Positions 15,368 to 22,414 of a stretch of 64,000 nucleotides of DNA are shown one piece after another. The notes under the pieces are model-generated. The model was not told the origin of the DNA, ran no database searches, and saw only the letters and a program-made list of their open reading frames with translations. The DNA is from Streptomyces profundus (GTDB lineage Bacteria > Actinomycetota > Actinomycetes > Streptomycetales > Streptomycetaceae): the NCBI RefSeq assembly GCF_020740535.1, contig NZ_CP082362.1, positions 2,790,001 to 2,854,000 on the forward strand, read 5' to 3'. The position numbers were made by a program, and so were the translations under genes. Numbering within the stretch: the stretch's first letter is position 1; the number at the start of each line of letters is the position of its first letter.

Positions 15368-15718
15368 ATGAAAGCTGTCGTTCAGCAGTACCTGGCCACC
15401 TGGAACGCGACCGGCGACGAGCGGGCGACGTTGCTCTCCGAGCACTGGTCGCCCAAGGCGACCTACACCGATCCGCTGGCCGAGGTCTCTGGCCACGAGG
15501 GGATCACGGCGGTCGTCGACGGCGTCCAGGCGCAGTTCCCCGGGTTCGTGTTCACCCAGGTCGGTGAGGTCGACGCCCACCATCGCCAGGTGCGTTTCCG
15601 CTGGGGCCTGGGCCCGGAGGGAGCCGAGCCGCTGGTGATCGGATTCGACGTCCTGGTGCTGGACGAGTCGGGCCGGATCCAGGACGTACACGGCTTCCTG
15701 GACAAGGTGCCGGCGTGA
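15368..15718 (+). CDS. NTF2-like / SnoaL-like fold protein
   Basis: A 116-residue protein with the NTF2-like pattern: N-terminal helix VQQYLATWNATGDERATLL, then HWSPKATYTDPLAEVSGHEG and the beta sheet VRFRWGLGPEGAEPLVIGFD. Members are small enzymes, isomerases or binding proteins. Nothing here fixes the substrate. The ATG at 15368 follows GGGAGAGAA, and this start is preferred because longer in-frame extensions run through the operator. It is divergent from the XRE/MmyB regulator and probably controlled by it. Confidence 0.85.
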   Translation: MKAVVQQYLATWNATGDERATLLSEHWSPKATYTDPLAEVSGHEGITAVVDGVQAQFPGFVFTQVGEVDAHHRQVRFRWGLGPEGAEPLVIGFDVLVLDESGRIQDVHGFLDKVPA

Positions 15719-15885
15719 CGGCACCGCGCGCGTACGTGCTGGCCTACCTGAAGGATCAGGCGATCCTGCCGCTCCGCACCGAGCACTCGACCTCGATGGT
15801 CGCACTGGTCGAGGGGTTACCCGACGGCCATCGCGCCACCGGCCCCCGGACCAGGCCCCTGGAACAGGCCGTCAGAAGGCGTTGA
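15715..15885 (+). CDS. Small ORF overlapping the NTF2-like stop codon
   Basis: A GTG at 15715 overlaps the TGA of the NTF2-like gene by 4 bases and opens a 56-residue frame beginning MTAPRAYVLAYLKDQAILPL. The first half looks protein-like, while the second half (from about GLPDGHRATG) overlaps a GC-rich repeat phrase and the end of the convergent mycothiol-enzyme gene. It contains one TTA leucine codon (GAG GGG TTA CCC), rare in Streptomyces and bldA-dependent. It may be the 5' stub of a larger gene lost by deletion or a coupled small protein. I do not recognise a family. Confidence 0.35.
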   Translation: MTAPRAYVLAYLKDQAILPLRTEHSTSMVALVEGLPDGHRATGPRTRPLEQAVRRR

Positions 15886-16510
15886 TCGCCGACGGTGCTC
15901 GCTCCGCGCGGGTCAGGGCGCGCAGGAGGGCGGGCTGGCCGTGGCGGCGGGCGGCGAGGCCGGCGAGCAGGGCGGCCACCGGGTCGAACGCGGCGGGCGG
16001 CAGAGCGGGCGTCTCCACGCCCACGCTGACCGCCAAGTCGTCCATATGCACGGCCAGTTCCACCATCCGGGTCAGCAAGAAGTCGTCGAGGTTCAACGTC
16101 CAGTCGCCCCAGGGCAGTTCGACGGGCTCCTCGCCGCGCGGCGACGCCAGCGCGACGCGCTGCTCGGCGAGCGCCGACCGCAGGCGCGCCACCAGCTCCG
16201 CCGCGCCCTCGGCGGCCACCCGCTCCCCGTTGGCCCTGATGCCCGCGTTCACCTCGCTGTCGACGGGCGCGTCGACCCAAGCGGCGCGGGCGTAGTGCTC
16301 CAGCACGGGCACCGGCCGGTGCCCGGCCCCGGCGGTGGACCGGACGGCCCGGTCCACGCTGAACACCTGGTGGGCCAGATGCCCGGCCAGGCCGTGCACG
16401 GTCATCTCCGCCAGCACGCTGGGACCTTCCCACGCGGCGGCCACCTCAGGCGCCGCCAACAGGGCTGTGGCCGCTTCGGCGGCGTCGAGATACGGGTGGC
16501 ACAGACTCAT
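15872..16510 (-). CDS. Mycothiol-dependent maleylpyruvate isomerase-family protein (DinB-like)
   Basis: A 212-residue four-helix-bundle protein of the MDMPI/DinB superfamily: MTVHGLAGHLAHQVFSVDRA and LDDFLLTRMVELAVHMDDLA. The His in the first helix and the E-x3-H-x2-D pattern in the later one are the metal ligands of this family. Members use mycothiol in isomerase, transferase or detoxification reactions. GGAGG lies four bases before the ATG at 16510. The 3' end overlaps the small ORF at 15715 by 14 bp in convergent orientation. The substrate is unknown. Confidence 0.85.
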   Translation of the reverse strand: MSLCHPYLDAAEAATALLAAPEVAAAWEGPSVLAEMTVHGLAGHLAHQVFSVDRAVRSTAGAGHRPVPVLEHYARAAWVDAPVDSEVNAGIRANGERVAAEGAAELVARLRSALAEQRVALASPRGEEPVELPWGDWTLNLDDFLLTRMVELAVHMDDLAVSVGVETPALPPAAFDPVAALLAGLAARRHGQPALLRALTRAERAPSAINAF

Positions 16511-16812
16511 CGGACCTCCGTGATCGATTCGCGCGACTCAGGGCATGTCGTGCCCCGGCTTCGGTCGGGCTGGATTGTCAGTGCCGCGTAGTACCAATGA
16601 GGCAGGCAGAAAGGAGCCTTCGTCTTGGCAGCTTGTTCTTGTTCAGGGACCAGTTCGGCACGAGCACGACTCCGCACCACCCACCGCATACCTCCGGCCC
16701 ACCCCCTGACCGATCAGCGCGTCAACACCCCACCGCCCCCCACGGTCGCCGGCGACGACCACTTCGTCTCCAAGCGCCGCCAGCTCACCATGTCCTGCTG
16801 ACCCCACCCTGA
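16511..16812. other. Intergenic region with one weak small ORF
   Basis: About 300 bp. The only candidate is a 58-codon frame at 16625-16801 from a TTG preceded by AAAGGAG (MAACSCSGTSSARARLRTTH, ending QLTMSC). It has a good ribosome site but a rare start and no recognisable domain. I do not call it a gene. Otherwise this is the upstream region of the mycothiol-enzyme gene and the tail region of the UDP-sugar dehydrogenase gene. Confidence 0.4.
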
Positions 16813-18192
16813 TCAACACCCCCCGGCGGAGGCCCACCCCAACTCCCGGGCCCCCGCCGGGGTCTCCACAGCCGGCTGTGGGCGTCCGAGTTGGTGCACG
16901 GTCCAGCCGGCCGTGCGCCAGCGCCGCGCGTCCAGAACGTTGCGCAGGTCGACGACCACCGGGTTCGCCACCTCGCCGCGCAGCGCCGCCGGGTCCGCGT
17001 CTCCGAAGTGGGGCCACTCCGTGCCGACCACCAACACGTCGGCCCCCGCACAGGAAGCGACCAGGTCGTCGACATAGTCCAACTCGGGGTGACGAACGAG
17101 CGCCGCCGCGTTGGCATGCGGATCGTGCACGGTGAGCCGCGCCCCATTCCGGTGGAGCAGGGCGGCCAGGGCCAGCGAGGGAGACTCCCTGACGTCGTTA
17201 GTTCCCGCCTTGAAGGCGGCGCCCCAGAGGGTGACGGCCGCGCCCGCCAACGGTCGCCCGCCGAGGGCGTCCTCAATCATGCGCCGCGCGGTGCCGGGCC
17301 GGTTCTCGTTGATCCGTTCGGCCGCGCGCAGCAGCGTGGCCGCGTCGTCGGCGCCGAGCGACGCGGCGGAGGCGGTGAAGGCACGCACATCCTTGGGCAG
17401 GCAGCCGCCGCCGTACCCGAGCCCAGGCCGCATCCCACCGGCCCCGATGCGCGGATCCATGCCCAACGCCTCGACCAGCGTGGCGACATCCGCCCCGGCG
17501 GCGGCGCACATGTCGGCGACGGCGTTGATATAGGACACCTTCAGCCCGAGGAAGGTGTTGGCCGCGCCCTTGATCAGCTCGGCTGTCTCGGGAGTGGTGA
17601 CGATCAGCGGCACACCGTCGTCGATGATCGGCGCGAACACCTCCCGCACGGTCCGCTCCGCCCGCTCTCCGCTGAGGCCGACGACCAGCCGGTCAGGGCG
17701 CAACGTGTCGTGGACGGCATGCCCCTCCCGCAGGAACTCCGGGTTCCACACCACCTCGACACCGTCCCCTGCCGGCGCCAACCGCCTGACCAGCCGGGTC
17801 AGTTCGGCGGTGGTGCCCACGGTGACCGTGGACTTGCCGACGATCGTGCAGGGCCGCGTCAGCCCCGGCGCCAACGCCCGGACCGCCCCGAAGACCTGAC
17901 CGGGGTCATAGGAGCGGCCATCGCTGTCGATCGGGGTGCCGACGGCCAGAAAGTGGACATCGGCGAACGCTGCGGCCTCGGCGATGCTGGTGGTGAAGCG
18001 TAGCTGCCCCGTGCCGGTGTGCTTGAGCAGCAGCTCCGGCAACTGCTCCTCGTAGATGGGCGCCCGCCCCCGGTTGAGCTGGTCGACCTTCGCCTGATCG
18101 AGGTCGACCCCCAACACCTCATGCCCGAGATGCGCCATCCCGGCGGCGTGCGGAATACCGAGATGGCCACACCCGATGACGGAGACCCGCAT
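16813..18192 (-). CDS. UDP-glucose/GDP-mannose dehydrogenase family protein
   Basis: A 459-residue enzyme with the three-domain layout. The N-terminal Rossmann fold has VSVIGCGHLGIPHAAGMAHLG, the middle has WNPEFLREGHAV, the catalytic segment is GYGGGCLPKD (nucleophile Cys264), and the C-terminal UDP-binding domain contains LWGAAFKAGTNDVRESPSL. It oxidises a nucleotide-sugar C6 alcohol to the uronate with two NAD+. UDP-glucose to UDP-glucuronate is the most likely reaction. The product could feed exopolysaccharide or glycosylated metabolite synthesis. No other uronate pathway genes adjoin it. Confidence 0.92.
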   Translation of the reverse strand: MRVSVIGCGHLGIPHAAGMAHLGHEVLGVDLDQAKVDQLNRGRAPIYEEQLPELLLKHTGTGQLRFTTSIAEAAAFADVHFLAVGTPIDSDGRSYDPGQVFGAVRALAPGLTRPCTIVGKSTVTVGTTAELTRLVRRLAPAGDGVEVVWNPEFLREGHAVHDTLRPDRLVVGLSGERAERTVREVFAPIIDDGVPLIVTTPETAELIKGAANTFLGLKVSYINAVADMCAAAGADVATLVEALGMDPRIGAGGMRPGLGYGGGCLPKDVRAFTASAASLGADDAATLLRAAERINENRPGTARRMIEDALGGRPLAGAAVTLWGAAFKAGTNDVRESPSLALAALLHRNGARLTVHDPHANAAALVRHPELDYVDDLVASCAGADVLVVGTEWPHFGDADPAALRGEVANPVVVDLRNVLDARRWRTAGWTVHQLGRPQPAVETPAGARELGWASAGGC

Positions 18193-18292
18193 CCTGCTCC
18201 TCTTTCAGTCGTCATGAGCGCCCACACCCCTGGGGGCGCACCACGACGCTACCGCTCCGGCGGAGTCAGGGCGTCCGCTTACTGATGGCTGC

Positions 18293-19525
18293 TCAGGCCC
18301 TGATACCGAGAAGCTCACAGAACTGGGCCAGCGCCCGGGTGGCGCCCTGACGGACGACGATGTCGCCTTCGCGGGCCCCCTCGATCAGGTACTCCTTGAA
18401 GACACCGTTCTCGTCCACGCCCTCCGGGTCCACGAAGAAGATCTTCTTTCCCATCGCACGGGCCCGCTGTTGGACAGCCCGGCGGTCCGCGTGCAGGCCG
18501 ATGACGAGCAGCGCCTTTGACTCCGACAGGAGTGGCACCGGTGGGATCCTCTGGTCGTAGCGGCGCACGAAGCACTCCTGGAGGCCGGACCGCGCGGGCA
18601 GGGCGTCGAAATTGTGCGTGATCACCGGGCCGACGAACGCGCCGGTGTCCTGCAAGGCCCTTAACGCCCGGTGTGCTCCGGTCGGCTTGGCCAAGAAACA
18701 GGCGCGGAACATCGCCACCAGGTCGGGAGCCTTGACGTCGGCGCTGATCAGCATCTCGCGCACCAAGGAATCCTCCTGGGGACTCAGGGTGAACGCGTGT
18801 GACTGACCCACCGTGTTGTCCTTACGGGCGGTGACCCGGTACACCTCGTGCAGGTGGTGCAGGGGCGGAACACCTGCCTCAATGCTGGTGCCGCACCCGA
18901 TTTCGACCTGGAACGGCAGGTGGTCGCGCAGCTCGGACAGGTCTGGGGCGATCGTCGGGTCGCCGCGCCGTTCCCTGATGCGCATGCCGCCCGCGAGCAC
19001 GTCCCAGGGGAGGTTGCGCACGGCGCGAGGGATCTCGAACTCGTCGGTGAGGAACCGGACATCCAGGGACCGGAAGCCTTCGGGGGTAGGTCGGCCGGCC
19101 CGCTCGTCCTGGGGGTGTTCGCCGTACTCGGCGACGAGAAACCGCAGGTCGCCCTTGGCCCAGCAGCTGCCCAGCCGGCGCCACCGCCCGTCGGCGAGCC
19201 AGCCCGCCAACCGCCTGCGGTAGGCAACGATCTCCGTCGCCGGAGCGGTGAACGACACCGTCAGATAGAGGTTGTCGAGGGTGAGGCGCGGCACCGGGAA
19301 GACACGGTTGATACCGAACTCGTAGCGGTAGTGGACGACACGACGCCGTCCCCGGCTGTTCGGGCTCCAGCCGGACTGCTCAGCGTTGGCCGGTTCCTGG
19401 GTGCGCCGCCAGACGCCTTCCTCGATGGTGCGGCGGCGCTCGTGTCCATCTCCGCTGAAGTGTTCGTTCCAGGCGCTGACCTGGTCCTCGGTCATCTGCT
19501 CGATCACGGGGTAGGGGAAGAACAT
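18293..19525 (-). CDS. Divergent SIR2-like protein with an uncharacterised N-terminal domain
   Basis: A 410-residue protein. The start ATG at 19525 has GGAGG six bases upstream, so the in-frame extension back to 19654 is rejected. Residues 1-200 match no family I know. From about residue 208 a sirtuin-like Rossmann fold appears: EIGCGTSIEAGVPPLHHLHE (sirtuin GAGxSxxAGIP), then VITHNFDALP (sirtuin TQNxDxLH), and ALLVIGLHADRR followed by KKIFFVDPEG. The catalytic His expected after the TQN-like motif is not evident (QECFVRRYDQ lies there). It may be an NAD-binding or NAD-cleaving protein rather than a classic deacylase. SIR2-like domains fused to unknown sensors are common in anti-phage systems. 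It lies just downstream of an XRE regulator in the same direction. Confidence 0.7.
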   Translation of the reverse strand: MFFPYPVIEQMTEDQVSAWNEHFSGDGHERRRTIEEGVWRRTQEPANAEQSGWSPNSRGRRRVVHYRYEFGINRVFPVPRLTLDNLYLTVSFTAPATEIVAYRRRLAGWLADGRWRRLGSCWAKGDLRFLVAEYGEHPQDERAGRPTPEGFRSLDVRFLTDEFEIPRAVRNLPWDVLAGGMRIRERRGDPTIAPDLSELRDHLPFQVEIGCGTSIEAGVPPLHHLHEVYRVTARKDNTVGQSHAFTLSPQEDSLVREMLISADVKAPDLVAMFRACFLAKPTGAHRALRALQDTGAFVGPVITHNFDALPARSGLQECFVRRYDQRIPPVPLLSESKALLVIGLHADRRAVQQRARAMGKKIFFVDPEGVDENGVFKEYLIEGAREGDIVVRQGATRALAQFCELLGIRA

Positions 19526-19690
19526 CGGGTACCTCCGGGAGCGCCGAATCCACTTCTCGGCCGGGGGGCCGCGGGCCGACGACATACCCCTCAGGGTGAT
19601 CTCATCGTCGCCGAGAGTGAATCGGCGGTCCGTAGCACTTCCCGAAGTCGCCACCGGCGCGAGTGGTACGCCCCGTATCAGCGGCTGCTG

Positions 19691-20893
19691 TCAGCTGATG
19701 ATCACCGATGTCCCGAGCAGCGCGGCCAGCTTGCGCAACTTGCCGGTTGTCGCGCTGCCAGCGCTGGCCTTCTGCGCGATGACCCCCGGCAGGGCCTGGT
19801 GCCTGGCCCACTGCGGTGCCGACGAACACACCTCCAGCAGCGTGTCGAGCGCCGCGTCCGACTGCCGCGTGTCCGACTGGGCCAGCGCCACGTCCAGCAT
19901 CATGCGCTGCCGCGCGGAGTCCGTCAGTGGCGAGGTGTCTCCCCTCTCGGCGAACAACTCCAGCGCCCTGCCCGGCCGGCCGGTGGACACGCTGATGCCG
20001 ACCGCCTGTGCCGCGACCACGGCCGGTCCGAACGCCGTTCCGTTCACTTCCACGTCACGGCCCATGCGGGCGGCCACCGCCCGTCCCTGCGACAGCAGGT
20101 CGTCCGCCTCCTCCACACGACCTCTTCGTGCCGCCACCACGGCTGCCAGCGTCACATGCCACCCATAAGTGGCCAGCAGTCCCAAGTCCCGGTTCCCGAA
20201 GCGCGGTTCGATCGCCTCGTATGACCGCCGAGCCGTCAGCGCCGCCTGTTCCAAGCGGGCGTCGCGCAGGTAGATCCACGACCGCCCCGACGCGGTACAC
20301 GCCCCTCGCACCTCATCGCCCGCCCGCTCGGCCTCATCCTGCGCGTGCCCGATCGCGGCGTAGGCCAGATCACGCGCTCCGAACTGGTTGGCCACGTACG
20401 CGGCCAGCCGGTAGGCATCCGCGAGTGTGCCACGCGCCTCGCACACCTTGCCCGCATCGGCCGAGCGCAGCGCCGCCGCCGCCTCCCGCAGCGCCGGTGC
20501 GGCCCGAACTCCAGCGCCCACGTAGTCCCCAGACCGGTAGACCTGCCACGCCGCCCCGAGCCCGGCCGCAAGCGCCGCCGCCCCAGAAGGCTCGACGTCG
20601 GCACCGATCCCGGCCGAGGCGTCATGCACCGTCTGCGACAGCGCCCTCAGCATGGCCCGGTCTGTCCCCCGCATCGCGCGCCGGGGGGCCTGTTGTCCCA
20701 GGACCACCGACACGTCCGCGTGCAGAGCTGCCGAGATAAGCAACAGACTCTGGAGGCTGACCCCCCGATCGCCCTCGGCCTTGCGGATCGTGTGCACCGA
20801 CAGCCCGGTTGCCTCGGCGAGCCGTTCCTGGGTCTCGGGCCCTCGTAGCAACTTGATTCGTTCGCCTGTGCTGTAGTCACCCCACTGCGTCAT
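19691..20893 (-). CDS. XRE-family regulator with a long alpha-helical (TPR-like) domain
   Basis: A 400-residue protein. The N-terminal helix-turn-helix at about residues 10-65 reads LLRGPETQERLAEATGLSVH followed by TIRKAEGDRGVSLQSLLLIS. The rest is Ala-rich helical repeat (LREAAAALRSADAGKVCEAR, LAYAAIGHAQDEAERAGDEV), as in Streptomyces regulators that bind peptides or small ligands through TPR-like arrays. The ATG at 20893 follows GGAGG at eight bases. It is transcribed towards the SIR2-like gene with a 165-bp gap, so it may control that gene or share a transcript with it. Confidence 0.85.
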   Translation of the reverse strand: MTQWGDYSTGERIKLLRGPETQERLAEATGLSVHTIRKAEGDRGVSLQSLLLISAALHADVSVVLGQQAPRRAMRGTDRAMLRALSQTVHDASAGIGADVEPSGAAALAAGLGAAWQVYRSGDYVGAGVRAAPALREAAAALRSADAGKVCEARGTLADAYRLAAYVANQFGARDLAYAAIGHAQDEAERAGDEVRGACTASGRSWIYLRDARLEQAALTARRSYEAIEPRFGNRDLGLLATYGWHVTLAAVVAARRGRVEEADDLLSQGRAVAARMGRDVEVNGTAFGPAVVAAQAVGISVSTGRPGRALELFAERGDTSPLTDSARQRMMLDVALAQSDTRQSDAALDTLLEVCSSAPQWARHQALPGVIAQKASAGSATTGKLRKLAALLGTSVIIS

Positions 20894-21364
20894 GGCGCCG
20901 CCTCCGCCCTTTCGTCCTGCCTGGAAACTACCCAACGGCGCCAGTGGTTGGCACGGGAACCGTGATGTTCAGCAACGATCCCGGATATTCAGGTCACGGA
21001 TCCCCAACCGGCCGTCCCCCGGCAGCGGCGGTTCGTGGAGAAAGAAAGGCTGCGGGCGGAGGGTTGGCGTCGATATCCTCGCTGGCGTCTCACGAGGACC
21101 GCGTCGTCCGCACGTCGTCGCCACATCCGCCGGTACCACCGGGCTCTGGCGGGAGGGGCGGCGTGCGCGCCCAACAGCTCATCTCCAGCGGACAGTTGAC
21201 AGCCCATGCTCCTCGCACGCCTGCTTCTCTTCCTCGGCTGCGGCACCATCATCGGTGCCCTCCTCTTCAGCGCGGCGGCCTGTACCGTGCTGCGGTAGGC
21301 GGCCGAAGCCGTGGCGGGGCGAAAATCGGGTGCCCGAGCATGCCCGGTTGCCTACGGTCCGAGG
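20894..21364. other. Intergenic region between XRE and GNAT genes
   Basis: About 470 bp holding the promoter region of the XRE gene. Long frames on both strands here are Arg/Pro-rich with no domains. One hydrophobic 30-codon ORF at 21206 is listed separately. Confidence 0.45.
21206..21298 (+). CDS. Possible 30-residue single-helix membrane peptide
   Basis: The ORF encodes MLLARLLLFLGCGTIIGALL plus ten more residues (FSAAACTVLR): one long hydrophobic helix with two Cys and a positive end, much like small membrane peptides. No ribosome-binding site is visible. It could be a real small protein or a chance frame. Confidence 0.25.
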   Translation: MLLARLLLFLGCGTIIGALLFSAAACTVLR

Positions 21365-22120
21365 ATGGATCTGCGCATCGCCACGCTCGCCGAGCGGCCC
21401 ACCCTCAAGTCCTCCTTCAGGAACGCGGAGACCGAGCCCTGGCCCGCGTTCATGGAGGAGGACCCCATGGCCATGCTCTACTACAGCGACGTCAGGACCG
21501 CCCACCCCGAGTACGGGCTGATCGCCTATGACGCCAACGATCCGGACCAGGCGGTCGCCCGCGCGTTCTGCGTGCCGTTCGCCTGGGACGGCGACCCGGC
21601 GCTCGGCGAGCTGCCCGCCGACGGCTGGGACGGCGTGATCTGGCGCTCCGCGCGCGATCGCCAGATCGGCCGGCGGCCGAACATGGTCTCGGCGTTGGAG
21701 ATCTCCATTCCCACGGATCTCCAGGGCACCGGGCTCTCCGGCAGGATGCTGGCCGCGATGCGGGAGAACGCGGCCCGCCTGGGGTTCGAGCATCTGGTCG
21801 CGCCGGTGCGGCCGAACCACAAGCACCTCGTGCCCGACATGCCGATCGACGCGTACGCGGCGCTGGTCCGCGACGACGGCCTACCGCAGGACCCATGGCT
21901 GCGGGTCCACGCCAGGGCCGGCGGCCGGATCGTCGGCACCTGCAAACGCGCGATGGTCATCCCCGGCACGCTGGCGGAGTGGCGCGCCTGGACGGGCCTG
22001 CCGTTCGACGAGACGGGCCAGGTCGTGGTCCCGGGCGCGCTGGTGCCGGTGCGGTGCGATGTCGAACACGACGTCGCGGTCTATGTCGAACCGGGCGTGT
22101 GGGTGCACCACCGGCTGTGA
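21365..22120 (+). CDS. GNAT-family N-acetyltransferase-like protein
   Basis: A 251-residue protein. The acetyl-CoA motif is around ALEISIPTDLQGTGLSGRML followed by AAMRENAARLGFEHLVAPVR, with DLQGTGLS as the pyrophosphate loop. The C-terminal part (LRVHARAGGRIVGTCKRAMV) is longer than in a minimal GNAT domain. It should acetylate an amine of unknown identity. The ATG at 21365 starts the homologous region. There is little room for a leader after a TTGCCTACGGT stretch, so translation may be leaderless. A hydrolase fragment follows immediately. Confidence 0.8.
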   Translation: MDLRIATLAERPTLKSSFRNAETEPWPAFMEEDPMAMLYYSDVRTAHPEYGLIAYDANDPDQAVARAFCVPFAWDGDPALGELPADGWDGVIWRSARDRQIGRRPNMVSALEISIPTDLQGTGLSGRMLAAMRENAARLGFEHLVAPVRPNHKHLVPDMPIDAYAALVRDDGLPQDPWLRVHARAGGRIVGTCKRAMVIPGTLAEWRAWTGLPFDETGQVVVPGALVPVRCDVEHDVAVYVEPGVWVHHRL

Positions 22121-22296
22121 GGGGTCAGGTCGGCCCGGGGCCGAACTGGTCGCCCACGACGCGGAGCAGCGCCCCGCACCGGGCCATCGCCCACAGCGGC
22201 TATGCCGAGATCGACGCGGGACATGTCGCGTTCTTCGAGAAGGAGGACGAACCCGTAACGCTGGTCGAGGAGTTCACCCGCGCCACGACGCCCTGA
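22121..22296 (+). pseudogene. C-terminal remnant of an alpha/beta hydrolase
   Basis: The frame ending at 22296 reads AHSGYAEIDAGHVAFFEKED followed by EPVTLVEEF. This is the typical C-terminal strand and catalytic-His region (DAGHVAFFE) of an alpha/beta hydrolase. No nucleophile elbow or N-terminal part exists upstream, because the GNAT gene ends at 22120. It appears to be a deletion remnant. Confidence 0.55.
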
Positions 22297-22414
22297 CGTC
22301 GCCTGCCGCTCCGTCGTCGCCCACCCCGGAGCGCCCCCGGTCGTGGCCTGCCCCCCGGGCCCGCTACGGTTGTTGGCGATTGCGAACACCGGCGAGGGTT
22401 GAGGGAGGGGCGCG

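Noticed and set aside
16625..16801. 58-codon TTG-started frame with AAAGGAG upstream
   Set aside because: The ribosome site is good, but the rare start, Thr/Pro/Arg-rich sequence and lack of similarity leave too little support to call a gene.
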